DNA of 64,000 bases from Rhodospirillales bacterium. GTDB taxonomy: Bacteria > Pseudomonadota > Alphaproteobacteria > Reyranellales > Reyranellaceae. The translations under genes were made by a program, and so were the position numbers. Below the pieces are notes generated by a model. The model was not told where the DNA came from, searched no databases, and saw nothing but the letters and a program-made list of their open reading frames with translations. The stretch covers positions 4,740,501 to 4,804,500 of the forward strand of contig CP064988.1 in the NCBI GenBank assembly GCA_016699855.1, in the 5' to 3' direction. Below, piece by piece: positions 16,389 to 25,620 of this stretch (within the stretch, counting starts at the first letter, position 1; every line of letters starts with the position of its first letter).

Positions 16389-17270
16389 CTAGCCGCGCTT
16401 GGCGCGGTCCGCCGCGTTGGTCGACTGGATCGCCTCGCGGATCTTGCGCCAGTGGTCCTCGTCGTAGGCCAGCATGTGCGAGAACGTGCCGTTGCCCATG
16501 ATGCCCATGCCGCCGTCGATGGCGACGACCTCGCCGTTGATGTAGGCGACCTCGTCGGACATCAGGAACGCCGCCATGTTCGCCAGTTCGTGCGGCCGGC
16601 CGACCCGGCCCATCGGGTTGCGCGTCTTGTAGGGATCCTCGGCGCCATCGCCCATCGGACTGAGGCGCGCCCAGGCGCCCTCGGTCGGGAACGGCCCCGG
16701 CGCGATGGCGTTCAGGCGGATGCCGTGGCGGGCCCATTCGACCGCCAGGCTCTGGGTCATGACCGCGACGCCCGCCTTGGACATCGCCGAGGGCACGACG
16801 AACGGGCTGCCGGTCCACACCCACGTGGTGAGGATCGACAGCACGCTGGCCGCGCGACCCTCCGCGATCCAGCGCCGGCCGCAGGCGTTGGTCATGTAGA
16901 AGGTGCCGTGGAACACGATGTTGGCGATGGCGTCGAAGGCGCGCGGGCTCAGATCCTTGGTCTGCGAGATGAAGTTGCCGGCGGCGTTGTTGACCAGACC
17001 GTCGAGCGGGCCGACCTCGCGCCAGATCGCGTCGATGGTCTCCTCCACCGCCGACGCCACCTTGATGTCGCAGCCGTAGGTGTCCACGCGGCGCCCGGGA
17101 TGGCGCGCCATCGCGGCGTCCGCCGCTTCCTTGAGCACGCCGCCGCGGCGGCCGAGGATGACGCAGTCGGCGCCGAGCTCGACGAATTTCTCCATCATGA
17201 GCCGGCCGAGGCCCGAGCCTCCGCCCGTCACGAGGAAGCGCTTGCCCTTGAACAGATCGGTCCTGAACAT
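16389..17270 (-). CDS. SDR oxidoreductase, 2,4-dienoyl-CoA reductase-like
   Basis: A 293-residue short-chain dehydrogenase. TGGGSGLGRLMMEKF is the cofactor loop and LVNNAAGNFISQT the structural NNAAG motif. The active-site region is unusual: SILTTWVWTGSPFVVPSAMSKAGVAVMTQSLAVEW. The Tyr of the usual YxxxK is not in place (SAMSK), as in eukaryotic and bacterial 2,4-dienoyl-CoA reductases, which use a different catalytic arrangement. Role: reduction of unsaturated acyl-CoA during beta-oxidation. The ATG at 17270 is chosen because GGAGG lies seven bases before it; an ATG four codons earlier overlaps that SD. Confidence 0.85.
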   Translation of the reverse strand: MFRTDLFKGKRFLVTGGGSGLGRLMMEKFVELGADCVILGRRGGVLKEAADAAMARHPGRRVDTYGCDIKVASAVEETIDAIWREVGPLDGLVNNAAGNFISQTKDLSPRAFDAIANIVFHGTFYMTNACGRRWIAEGRAASVLSILTTWVWTGSPFVVPSAMSKAGVAVMTQSLAVEWARHGIRLNAIAPGPFPTEGAWARLSPMGDGAEDPYKTRNPMGRVGRPHELANMAAFLMSDEVAYINGEVVAIDGGMGIMGNGTFSHMLAYDEDHWRKIREAIQSTNAADRAKRG

Positions 17271-17421
17271 CGCGTCCTCCATCGTCCGGATCGTCGTGGT
17301 CGAGCATTAGATCGGCGGCCGCGTTTCGTCGAGCGGCGGGCCGGCGCGCATTTGAGGCTGTTCACGGCCGGCGCGATCGGTGCTAGAGTTTTGTGGGGAC
17401 AAGAATAATGGGGATCGGCGT

Positions 17422-17952
17422 ATGGCGATCCAGCAAAGCGAACAGGGTGGGATGAGTCCGGAGACGGTCGAGTTCCGCGGTAGAGTGAAGTGGTTCAACG
17501 CGACCAAGGGCTACGGATTCCTGACTGTGGAGCCGGGCGGCGCGGACGCGTTCCTGCACGTCACGATCCTGCGCCAGGTCGGGCACGAGGACATCGCGCC
17601 GGGGGTGACCCTGGGCTGCCACGCCACGCGCGGACCCAAAGGCCTCCAGATCATGCGCATCGTGTCAGTCGACCTGTCGACCGCCGGACCGATGCCGCGC
17701 GCCGACGCCGGCACGCCACCCTCCGCTGACGACGATCCCGGTGAAGATTTCGAGCCCGGCCAGGTCAAGTGGTACAACGCCGAGCGCGGCTATGGCTTCG
17801 TGTGTCCGGCGTCCAGCGGCAAGGACGTGTTCGTGCACGCCGCCACGCTGCGCAAGAACGGCATCGAAGGGCTGACTCCCGGGCAGAACGTGCGCGTGCG
17901 CGTCGCGCAGGGACCCAAGGGCCTGCAGGTCGCCGATATCCGCGTCGGCTGA
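17422..17952 (+). CDS. Double cold-shock-domain protein
   Basis: A 176-residue protein with two cold-shock domains. The first has VKWFNATKGYGFL and AFLHVTIL (residues ~18-75); the second has VKWYNAERGYGFV and VFVHAATL (~114-176). They are joined by an acidic, proline-rich linker (ADDDPGEDFEPG). Both keep the RNP1 aromatic residues used to bind single-stranded RNA or DNA; in the first, RNP2 is FLH rather than FVH. Two-CSD proteins of about this size are typical of alphaproteobacteria. The ATG at 17422 is preferred over earlier in-frame starts, which lie in A/T-rich leader sequence. A long cold-shock-type 5' leader is possible. Confidence 0.9.
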   Translation: MAIQQSEQGGMSPETVEFRGRVKWFNATKGYGFLTVEPGGADAFLHVTILRQVGHEDIAPGVTLGCHATRGPKGLQIMRIVSVDLSTAGPMPRADAGTPPSADDDPGEDFEPGQVKWYNAERGYGFVCPASSGKDVFVHAATLRKNGIEGLTPGQNVRVRVAQGPKGLQVADIRVG

Positions 17953-17970
17953 CGCGCCGCGCGGCGCGTA

Positions 17971-18945
17971 TCAGCGGATCTCCCTGACGTAGGAATCGAC
18001 GGGCACGTCGCGCTTGATCAGGCCGCGCCCCTTGAGGAATTTCGCGAAGGTCTCGTAGCGGGCGCGGTCCAGCGCCGCCGGATCGGCGGCCAGCAGCGGC
18101 AGGGTGTCCTTCCATGCCCGGCGGTTCAGTTCGTTGGCGACCTCCTTGCCGCCGTAGGCCGCGAACGCCGCCCACGCCGCGTCGGGGTTCGCCCGCAGCC
18201 ACTCCGTCGCCTCGCGGATGGCGGCGAGGATGTTCCGGGTGCGCGCCACGTCGAGCGACGACGCGCGCGCGACGAGGATCAGCTCGTCGTACATCGGCAC
18301 GCCGTAGGTCTCGACCATGAACGCCACGCCCTTGAGCTTCTCGATCTCGAGATCGTTGAGCTCGAAGTTGCGGAAGGCGCCGATGACCGCGTCGACCTGC
18401 TTCGATTTCAGCGCCGTCGTCAGCGCGAAATTGACGTTCACCAGGGTCACGTCCTTGAGCGTCAGCCCCGCGGTCTCCAGCATCGCGGCGAGGATCGCGT
18501 CCTCGAATCCGGCCACCGAGTAGCCGACCTTGCGGCCCTTGAGATCGGGCAGCGTGCGGATCGGTCCGCCGGCGAGCGCGACCAGCGAATTGAGCGGCCG
18601 GTCGACCAGCGCGCCCACGCGGACCAGCGGCAGCGCGTCGCTGGCGCGGTCGCTGCCGGCGACGAAGAGCTGGAGCTGCGGCTGGTAGGAGACGGCGTAG
18701 TCCCCCTTGCCGGCGGCCACCAGCTTCGGAGGGGCGCTGGGATCGGCGGGCACGATCAGATCGACCTCCAGCCCGCGCTTGGCGAACAGCCCGCGCGTCT
18801 TGGCGATCACCAGCGCGGCGTGGTCGGGATTGAGGAACCAGTCCAGCAGGATCGTCACCTTGTCGGCGGCGCGGGCGGCGCCCGACGCGAGGAACGGGAC
18901 GCCCAGCGACAGGGCGGCGACGGCGTGGCGGCGATGAAGGGTCAT
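17971..18945 (-). CDS. thiY: ABC transporter substrate-binding protein, NMT1/THI5-like (thiamine pyrimidine precursor)
   Basis: A 324-residue periplasmic binding protein. The signal peptide covers residues 1-26 (AALSLGVPFLASGAARAA). The mature part starts KVTILLDWFLNPDHAALVIAK, the THI5/NMT1 signature of proteins that bind hydroxymethylpyrimidine or formylaminopyrimidine, then GDYAVSYQPQ and GRKVGYSVAGFED. It is the third gene of an operon preceded by a TPP riboswitch, which strongly supports thiamine-precursor uptake. GAGGAGAGA precedes the ATG. The gap from the permease is 37 bases. Confidence 0.9.
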   Translation of the reverse strand: MTLHRRHAVAALSLGVPFLASGAARAADKVTILLDWFLNPDHAALVIAKTRGLFAKRGLEVDLIVPADPSAPPKLVAAGKGDYAVSYQPQLQLFVAGSDRASDALPLVRVGALVDRPLNSLVALAGGPIRTLPDLKGRKVGYSVAGFEDAILAAMLETAGLTLKDVTLVNVNFALTTALKSKQVDAVIGAFRNFELNDLEIEKLKGVAFMVETYGVPMYDELILVARASSLDVARTRNILAAIREATEWLRANPDAAWAAFAAYGGKEVANELNRRAWKDTLPLLAADPAALDRARYETFAKFLKGRGLIKRDVPVDSYVREIR

Positions 18946-18982
18946 CGGTCTCTCTCCTCGAGTAAGCGTCGATTCGAATGTC

Positions 18983-19726
18983 TCAGGGTTGGCGCGGCAC
19001 CCACGGCATGGCGCGGCGCAGGACGGCGTCCACGGCGGCGTAGAGCGCCACGCCGATGGCGCAGAGCGTCACCAGCGCCGCGAAGGCCAGCGGCGCCTGG
19101 CCGCGCGCCAGCTGCTGCATCATCACGTAGCCGAGCCCGGCGCTGGCGCCGACCCATTCGCCGATCACCGCGCCGATCGGCGCGACGGTGGCCGCCACGC
19201 GCACGCCGGACGCGAAGGCGGGCAGGGCGGCCGGCAGCCGCACGCGCAGCAGGATCGCGGCCGGCCGCGCGTCCATCGTGCGCGCCAGATCGATCAGCGC
19301 CGGATCGACCCGCCGCAAACCGTCGAACGTGGCGCTGGCTACCGGGAAGAAGATCACCAGGGTCGCCATCGCGACCTTCGAGGCCATGCCGTAGCCCAGC
19401 CACAGCACCAGCAGCGGCGCGATCGCGAACACCGGCAGCGACTGGCTGATCACCAGCGTCGGCAGGCCCCACGCGCGCGCCGCCGGGAAGCGCGCCATTG
19501 TCAGCGCGATCGCCACGCCCAGGCCAACGCCCAATGCCAGCCCCAGTCCGATCTCGGCCAGCGTGTAGGCCGCGTGCTCGAGCAGCAGATCGCCGCGGGC
19601 CGCGAACTCCTCCGCGACGATCGACGGCGGCGGCAGGATGTAGTGCGGCAGGTCGAACGCGCGCACCGCCGCCTCCCACAGCGCGACGAGTCCGGCCAGC
19701 GGCAGCAGCGCGCGCAGTACCCGCAT
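18983..19726 (-). CDS. thiX: ABC transporter permease (thiamine precursor uptake)
   Basis: A 247-residue permease of the SsuC/TauC/ThiX type with about six membrane helices. The cytoplasmic EAA loop reads VDPALIDLARTMDARPAAILLRVRLPAALP. The ATG overlaps the stop of the ATP-binding gene by one base (ATGA on the minus strand). It is the membrane channel of the riboswitch-controlled transporter. The upstream in-frame extension is a shadow of the ATPase gene and is not used. Confidence 0.9.
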   Translation of the reverse strand: MRVLRALLPLAGLVALWEAAVRAFDLPHYILPPPSIVAEEFAARGDLLLEHAAYTLAEIGLGLALGVGLGVAIALTMARFPAARAWGLPTLVISQSLPVFAIAPLLVLWLGYGMASKVAMATLVIFFPVASATFDGLRRVDPALIDLARTMDARPAAILLRVRLPAALPAFASGVRVAATVAPIGAVIGEWVGASAGLGYVMMQQLARGQAPLAFAALVTLCAIGVALYAAVDAVLRRAMPWVPRQP

Positions 19727-20553
19727 CACGCGGCCTCGCCCAGCGGATGGCGCGCGGCGAGCCGCCGCAGCAACGCCGCCTGCAACGCCAGCGTCGCGTC
19801 GGCGTCGGCCGCCCGTGGCGTCGGCGCGGCGTCGGCCGGGATCGCGACGCGCTCGACGGTGGCCGGCGCGCCCGCCATCATGAGGATCTCGTCGCCCAGG
19901 CGCGCGGCCTCCAGCGGATCGTGCGTGACTAGCAGGACGGTCCTGCCGGCGAGGTGGCTTGCGGCCAGGTCCTGCAACCGCAGCCGCGTCAGCGCGTCGA
20001 GCTGGCCGAACGGCTCGTCCATCAGCACGACAGGCCGGTCCTCGACCAGGGTGCGAGCCAACGCCACGCGTTGACGCATGCCACCCGACAGCGCGTCCGG
20101 CGGCGAGTCGAGCCGCGTGCCCAATCCGAAAGCCCGCAGCAGCGCCGTCGCCCGCCCGCGCGCCGCCGCCAGCGGCGCGGCTTCTCCACGCAGCCGGAAT
20201 CCCAGCGCCGCGTTGTCGCGCGCCGACAACCATGGCAGCAGCAGATCGGTCTGGCCCATCCACGCCAGCCGGCCGGCCAACGGCGCGCCGTCGCCGGCCG
20301 TCACGGCCGCGGTCAGCGTCTCGGCGGCCTCCGCAGTGCCCCGTCCGCCGTTTTCGGCGGACGGCCCGAGGCCGGCGATCAGGCGCAACAGCGAGCTCTT
20401 GCCAACCCCTGACGCGCCTAGAAGACAGGTCGTGCGTCCGGCGGCGACGTCGAGCGACAGGCCGTCGAACACCGTCAACCCGGCGTAGGACAGACGCGCG
20501 TCGTGGATATGGAGGGAGGGCGCCCCCTTGGAAGGCGCCGTGGCCGCAGACAT
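19726..20553 (-). CDS. thiZ: ABC transporter ATP-binding protein (thiamine precursor uptake)
   Basis: A 275-residue nucleotide-binding subunit with Walker A LLGASGVGKSS, Q-loop WMGQTDLLLPW, signature LSGGMRQRVALAR, Walker B VVLMDEPFGQLD and the H-loop LLVTHD. The WMGQxDLLLPW motif is typical of ThiZ-like ATPases. It is the first gene of the operon: its ATG lies just below the TPP riboswitch P1 stem, so thiamine pyrophosphate probably blocks translation initiation here. Confidence 0.9.
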   Translation of the reverse strand: MSAATAPSKGAPSLHIHDARLSYAGLTVFDGLSLDVAAGRTTCLLGASGVGKSSLLRLIAGLGPSAENGGRGTAEAAETLTAAVTAGDGAPLAGRLAWMGQTDLLLPWLSARDNAALGFRLRGEAAPLAAARGRATALLRAFGLGTRLDSPPDALSGGMRQRVALARTLVEDRPVVLMDEPFGQLDALTRLRLQDLAASHLAGRTVLLVTHDPLEAARLGDEILMMAGAPATVERVAIPADAAPTPRAADADATLALQAALLRRLAARHPLGEAA

Positions 20554-20555
20554 CG

Positions 20556-20650
20556 TTCACCCGTCCCTACGCCGGTCCGAACCGGATCAGGTTCCGGGGT
20601 CGTCCCTCTCAGGACCTCTCAGCCGATCGCTCGGCTCCCCCCGGTGACTC
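20556..20650 (-). promoter_or_regulatory. TPP (THI-box) riboswitch
   Basis: Read on the minus strand, the leader holds the conserved TPP aptamer blocks in order: GGGGAGCC, CGGCTGAGAGG, then ACCTGATCCGGTTCGGACCGG and CGTAGGGA. A terminal P1 pairing is possible between CACCGG and the GGGTG that follows CGTAGGGACGG. The start codon of the ATP-binding gene is only a few bases below P1. This arrangement favours translational control: TPP binding closes P1 and hides the ribosome site. It identifies the downstream transporter as thiamine-related. Confidence 0.95.
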
Positions 20651-20731
20651 GCAGACGCGCGGACTATGGTCGGGCGGCGGGGGCCCCGCAACGCCTTTGT
20701 TTCGCCGCGCCGGGCCGGGTAAAGTGCCGCC

Positions 20732-21274
20732 ATGAGCGCATGGAAGCACAAAGTGATCACCGGCGTCATGGCGCTGGGACTCGTCGGCGGGACGCTGCCG
20801 ATGCTGCTGCCGTCGGGCGGCGGCGCCCAGGCCCCGGCCGCGACGCCGTCGGCGCCGCCGCTGCCCGGCGCGCCGTCGCCGATGGCGTTCGACCGCTCGA
20901 CCCTGACCATCGAGACCAGCGTCGGCGAGCGGAAATTCGACGTCGAACTGGCGCTGACGCCGGAACAGCATCAGCGCGGCCTGATGTTCCGCAAGTCGAT
21001 GGGCGCGATGGAGGGCATGCTGTTCGACAACGGCGTCGAGCGGCCCACGGCGTTCTGGATGGCCAACACGTTGATCCCGTTGGACATGCTGTTCATCGCC
21101 GGCGACGGCACGATCGTGCGCATCCACCCCAACGCCGTCCCATTGTCGACCGACACCATACCGTCGGGGGCGCCGGTCAGGGGCGTGCTTGAGCTCAACG
21201 GCGGCGCCGCCCGCATGCTCGGCATCAAGCCCGGCGACAAGGTCCGTCACGCCATCTTCGGCAACGCGAAGTAG
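20732..21274 (+). CDS. DUF192-domain secreted protein
   Basis: A 180-residue protein with an N-terminal hydrophobic anchor or signal (residues ~8-27), an Ala/Pro linker and a DUF192 domain. The domain shows VELALTPEQHQRGLMFRKSM, GMLFDNGVERPTAFWMANTLIPLDMLFI and GVLELNGGAARMLGIKPGDKV. The domain's role is unknown; it is common in proteobacteria and is usually exported. It is divergent from the riboswitch-controlled operon, sharing an ~80-base gap with the aptamer's 5' end. Confidence 0.88.
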   Translation: MSAWKHKVITGVMALGLVGGTLPMLLPSGGGAQAPAATPSAPPLPGAPSPMAFDRSTLTIETSVGERKFDVELALTPEQHQRGLMFRKSMGAMEGMLFDNGVERPTAFWMANTLIPLDMLFIAGDGTIVRIHPNAVPLSTDTIPSGAPVRGVLELNGGAARMLGIKPGDKVRHAIFGNAK

Positions 21275-21541
21275 CGCCGCGCCGGACACCGACGATCCGA
21301 TCCGGCGGCCGCGCGTCACGGTCTTGCGGCCGCCACGTCGCGCCATCCGGGAATTCGTCACGCCTCCGCAAATTGTTACGCGCGATATCGGGGGCAACGC
21401 GGCTCACAGGCGGGGTACGTGGTCCCGCGGGGACCGCGTGCCGGTCTCCGCCGGACGCGCCCGGCGTCTTGGAGGCGGCGCTAGCCTGCCGGCCGCCGCG
21501 CGGCCGATCGGCCGGGGCGAGCGGGTGCTCGACCGGGTTGG

Positions 21542-23833
21542 TCAGGCCGCGTTCGCCGCGGCTTCGATCCGGATGTGCTCGCGGCGGCGCAGCCGGGCGG
21601 CGTCCAGCAGCATACGGGCCGCCCATCGGTAGACGTTCCGGCGGCGGACGAGGTCGCGCATCATCAGCATCCGCTCGCGCTGCTCGGTCGCGGTCATCCT
21701 CAGGGCGGCGTCGAACGCCTTCGCCATCCCCTGGGTGTCGTAGGGGTTCACGATCAGCGCCTCCGACAGCTCCTGCGCGGCGCCGGCGAACGTCGAGAGG
21801 ATGAGGACGCCGTGCTCGTCGTCGCGCGCGGCGACGAACTCCTTGGCGACGAGGTTCATCCCGTCGTGCAGGCTCGACACGACGCACATGTCGGCGGCGC
21901 GGAACAGCTCGAAGATCTCGTTCGGCTCGTGGTGGCGCACGATCAGCAGGATCGGCTTGTAGCCGTCGTCGCCATGGCGGGCGTTGACCTCCTCGGCGAG
22001 GCGCTCGGCCTCGACGTGGAGGGCGCTGTAGGCGTCGAGCTTGCCGCGCGTCGGCGCCGCGACCTGGATGAACGTGAGCTTGCGGCGCCATTCCGGCTGC
22101 CGCGTGAGCAGATTGTCGACCGCGCGGATGCGGTCGAGGATGCCCTTGGTGTAGTCGAAGCGCTCGATGCCGACGGCGACGCGCATCTCGGGATCGAGCC
22201 CGTGTCGCCGGCGCACCGCCGCGCGGCACTCGTTCACCGACGCCTGCGAGGCCAGCGCCGCGGGCGGCCACTCGATCGAGATCGGATAGGGCCGGACCGT
22301 CGTCTCGCCGCCGCCGAGCGCGACCGAGGCGCGCTCGCGGTCGATCCGGCTCTCCATGAAGCGGTCGACCGCCTCGAGGAAATTGTTGCAGTGGAGCTGG
22401 GTGTGGAAGCCGAGGATCGTGCTGCCCAGCAGGCCGTCGATGATCGCTTCCCGCCACGGACAGATGCTGAACGTCTCGGCGTTGGGCCAAGGGATGTGCC
22501 AGAAGGTAAGGATGGTCGCCCGCGGCAGCCGCTCGCGGATCATGCGGGGCAGCAGCGCGAAGTGGTAGTCTTGGACGAGCACGACGGGGTCGTCGCAGCC
22601 CGCCTCCTCGACCACCGCGTCGGCGAACCGCCGGTTGACCGCGACGTAGCGGGCCCAGTCCTCATCGCGGAAGACGGGCCGCACGAAGGCGATGTGGCAG
22701 AGCGGCCAGAGCCCCTCGTTGGCGGCGCCGTAATAGTAGCCGTCCTGCTCGTCGTCCGACAACCAGACGCGGCGCAAAGTGTACGCCGGCGCCGCCGGAG
22801 GCACGCCCAGACGGTCGTGGGCGTCGACCGTCTCGCGGTCGGCCGTGCCGCTGCCGTGCGCGATCCAGGTCCCACCGCAGGCGCGCATCACCGGCTCCAG
22901 CGCGGCCACTAAGCCGCTGGCGGGCACCTGGAGCGCGACGCCGCCGGCGTCGGCGCGGTTGTGGATGTAGGGTTCGCGGTTCGACACGACGAGCACCTTG
23001 GTGTCCGGCAGCTCGTCGGCCAGCAGCCTGTGCAGGGTGCGCGGCGACCACTCGACGTGGAATCCGTCGTCGGCGTTGCGGTCCTCCCGGATCTCGTCGA
23101 GCAGGGCGCGCATCTCGCGGCCGACGGGGAAGTCGTCGCGCGGCTTCGCCGGACCGCCGGCTTGGTCGCGCGCCTCGGCGATGGCGCGCCGGATCGAGCG
23201 TGTCCATGCGCGCATCAGGGCGACGATGGTCACCGTCGAGAGGAGGCCGAGTCCGACGGCGACGCCGACCAGCGACAGCACCGTGTAGAAGCGCGCCGAG
23301 CGCGCCCGCTGTTCGATGAAGGCGAGGTCGTGGACCACGAGCAGATGGCCCGCCGCCGCGCCGACCGCCATCGGAAACACGCTGACGTGGATCCGGCGGT
23401 CGCCGGTGGTGAGCGTGGTGAACGTCTCGCCCGGACCACGGGCGAGATCGCCGCAGCCGACCTCCCTAGGCATCAGGCGCGTGGCGTGGCGCAGCGCGCC
23501 GTCCGCCGCGCAGAAGCCGAGCGCCGTGAGCCGCTCGTCCTCGGACAGGCGCTCGAAGTATCCGACCGGATCGAACCCAGGGACGACCACCTGGCCGCCC
23601 GCGAGATGGGCGCGGACCGAGTGCTGGACGAGGCGCGCCCGCAGTTCGACGTCGCGGCGCGACCACCCCTCGACCATGGTCGAGGCGAGGGGCGCCAGAA
23701 GGATGATGAGGAGGAGCGACGCGACGGTCGCGATGGCGACGTACCGCGCGAGCGAACTGCGGAGGAACTCCATGGTCGCGGCGCGCCGCGCCAGACCGGC
23801 GGCGGCGATGAAGGGGGACGTGCGGAGTCTCAT
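21542..23833 (-). CDS. otsA: Trehalose-6-phosphate synthase with N-terminal membrane sensor-like region
   Basis: A 763-residue protein. Residues ~278-740 are a GT20 trehalose-6-phosphate synthase with VLVVSNREPY, VQDYHFALLPRMI, FWHIPWPN, ERFDYTKGILDR and LVAKEFVAAR. It makes trehalose 6-phosphate from UDP-glucose and glucose 6-phosphate. The first ~275 residues are extra: a membrane helix (~31-51), an extracytoplasmic domain of about 130 residues and a second helix (~182-207), resembling a sensor-kinase input module without a HAMP motif. The catalytic part would therefore be membrane-anchored on the cytoplasmic face. The ATG at 23833 overlaps the GH15 stop by four bases. It is the last gene of the otsB-GH15-otsA operon. 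Confidence 0.92.
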   Translation of the reverse strand: MRLRTSPFIAAAGLARRAATMEFLRSSLARYVAIATVASLLLIILLAPLASTMVEGWSRRDVELRARLVQHSVRAHLAGGQVVVPGFDPVGYFERLSEDERLTALGFCAADGALRHATRLMPREVGCGDLARGPGETFTTLTTGDRRIHVSVFPMAVGAAAGHLLVVHDLAFIEQRARSARFYTVLSLVGVAVGLGLLSTVTIVALMRAWTRSIRRAIAEARDQAGGPAKPRDDFPVGREMRALLDEIREDRNADDGFHVEWSPRTLHRLLADELPDTKVLVVSNREPYIHNRADAGGVALQVPASGLVAALEPVMRACGGTWIAHGSGTADRETVDAHDRLGVPPAAPAYTLRRVWLSDDEQDGYYYGAANEGLWPLCHIAFVRPVFRDEDWARYVAVNRRFADAVVEEAGCDDPVVLVQDYHFALLPRMIRERLPRATILTFWHIPWPNAETFSICPWREAIIDGLLGSTILGFHTQLHCNNFLEAVDRFMESRIDRERASVALGGGETTVRPYPISIEWPPAALASQASVNECRAAVRRRHGLDPEMRVAVGIERFDYTKGILDRIRAVDNLLTRQPEWRRKLTFIQVAAPTRGKLDAYSALHVEAERLAEEVNARHGDDGYKPILLIVRHHEPNEIFELFRAADMCVVSSLHDGMNLVAKEFVAARDDEHGVLILSTFAGAAQELSEALIVNPYDTQGMAKAFDAALRMTATEQRERMLMMRDLVRRRNVYRWAARMLLDAARLRRREHIRIEAAANAA

Positions 23834-25620
23834 CGAGCGCCCTCCCAGCCCTTCGACAGACGCATCGCGGCGACGATGATGCCGACCATCGAGTAGGTCT
23901 GCGGGAAGTTGCCCCACAGCTCGCCGGTCGCCGGATCGATGTCCTCCGACAGCAGGCCGACGTGGTTCCGCCGCGCCAGAAGCGCCTCGAAGATCCGGCG
24001 GGCCTCCTCGAGCCGTCCGACGGCGGCGAGCGCGTCGACGTACCAGAACGTGCAGATCGTGAACGACACGGAGGGCGCGCCGAAATCGTCGGGGGCGGCG
24101 TAGCGCAGCAGGTAGCCGTTACGACCGAGACGCCGGCCGACCACGTCGACGGTGGCCACGAAGCGCTCGTCCGAGGCGGAGACGATGCCGAACTCGTGCA
24201 TCAGCAGCACGCTGGCGTCGATCTCATCGGAGTCGAGGCTGCCCGTGAAGCAGCCCAGATCTGGGTTCCAGGCGCGCGCGAGGATCGTCTCGCGCAACGC
24301 GTCGGCGGCGTCGCGCCAGTGGGCGGCGCGCGCGCCGAGCCCGAGCTTCGTGGCGATCCGCGCCAGGCGGTCGCAGGCGACCCACGACATGGCCGCCGAA
24401 TGGGTGTGGATCCGGGCGCGGCCGCGGTACTCCCAGATGCCCGCGTCGGGCATCAGCGCCCGCTCGAGAGCGCTCGCGCCGAGCGGCTCCAGCATCTCGA
24501 ACAACGCCTGGCCGCCCATGTCCGGCAGGCGTTCGTCGACGAACATCTGCGACGCGGCCAGGAGGACGCTGCCGTAGACGTCGTGCTGCACCTGCTCGGC
24601 GGCGGCGTTGCCGACGCGGACGGGGCCGTGTCCGCGGTAGCCGCGCAGCGCCGGCGCGACGCGCTCGTCGAGCCGCGATTCCGGCACCACCGCGTAGACC
24701 GGCTTCAGGTCGGGTCCGCGCTCCATGGCGATGACGTTGGTGACGTACTCGATGAAGCGTTCCATCGTGCGCGTCGCGCCCACCCTGTTGAGCGCGTGCA
24801 CGGTGAAGAACGCGTCTCGGATCCAGCAATAGCGGTAGTCCCAGTTGCGCGGCGTGTCCGGCGCCTCCGGGATCGAGGTGGTGAGCGCCGCGACGATGGC
24901 GCCGGTCTCCTCGAAGCTGCACAGCTTCAGGGTGATGGCGGCGCGGATCACCGCCTCCTGCCATTCGTACGGGACGTTCAGATTGCGCACCCAGTCGCGC
25001 CAGTGCTCGCGCGTCAGATCGTGGAACTCGCGCCCGACGCGGGCGATGGAATCAGGCAGCGTCTCGTCGGCGTGGACGACGAACGTCACCGGCCGGGCGA
25101 GCACGAAGGCGCTCTCGCCGGCGACGTAGCTGACCGGCGCGTCGGTGGTCAGGCGGATCGAACCGGCGTCGCTGACATAGCGCATGTGGTTGCTGCCCGG
25201 CACGGCCGTCGCGTGGACGGCGCCGTAGTCCATCCGTGGACGCATCCGGACACGGATGCGGCACAGCCCAGAGAGCGGCTCGACGCGGCGCACGATCGCC
25301 GGCGGCCGGTACGTCCGGCCGTGCTGCTGGAAGCGCGGCGCGAAATCGGTGATCGCGAAGGACGCGCCCGTCGACGAGGTGACCACCGTCCGCACGATCG
25401 CCGTGTTGCGCTCGTACGTCTGCTCCGTCGTCGATTCCTCGTCGAAGCCGATGGAAAAGTAGCCGCCCGCCGGATCGTCGCCGTCGACGAGGGCGCAGAA
25501 AACGGGGTCGCCGTCGATGCGCGGCCAGCAGGCCCAGACGAAGGTGCCGCGGCGGTCGAGCAGCGCCGCGATGTTGCCGTTGCCGATGACCGCGAGATCG
25601 AGGGATGGCCTTGGGATCAT
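23830..25620 (-). CDS. Glycoside hydrolase family 15 (glucoamylase/trehalase-like)
   Basis: A 596-residue cytosolic enzyme. The N-terminal beta-sandwich starts DLAVIGNGNIAALLDRRGTFVW; the (alpha/alpha)6 barrel contains WDYRYCWIRDAFFTVHAL, the general-acid region IWEYRGRARIHTHSAAMSWVA and the general-base region LLSEDIDPATGELWGNFPQTYS. GH15 members cleave alpha-glucosidic bonds, and some bacterial ones are trehalases. Sandwiched between otsB and otsA with four-base overlaps at both ends, it is probably made in step with trehalose synthesis. Trehalose or glucan turnover is the likely job. The start at 25620 (MIPRPSLDLAVIG) is set by the overlap and by family homology. Confidence 0.92.
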   Translation of the reverse strand: MIPRPSLDLAVIGNGNIAALLDRRGTFVWACWPRIDGDPVFCALVDGDDPAGGYFSIGFDEESTTEQTYERNTAIVRTVVTSSTGASFAITDFAPRFQQHGRTYRPPAIVRRVEPLSGLCRIRVRMRPRMDYGAVHATAVPGSNHMRYVSDAGSIRLTTDAPVSYVAGESAFVLARPVTFVVHADETLPDSIARVGREFHDLTREHWRDWVRNLNVPYEWQEAVIRAAITLKLCSFEETGAIVAALTTSIPEAPDTPRNWDYRYCWIRDAFFTVHALNRVGATRTMERFIEYVTNVIAMERGPDLKPVYAVVPESRLDERVAPALRGYRGHGPVRVGNAAAEQVQHDVYGSVLLAASQMFVDERLPDMGGQALFEMLEPLGASALERALMPDAGIWEYRGRARIHTHSAAMSWVACDRLARIATKLGLGARAAHWRDAADALRETILARAWNPDLGCFTGSLDSDEIDASVLLMHEFGIVSASDERFVATVDVVGRRLGRNGYLLRYAAPDDFGAPSVSFTICTFWYVDALAAVGRLEEARRIFEALLARRNHVGLLSEDIDPATGELWGNFPQTYSMVGIIVAAMRLSKGWEGAR

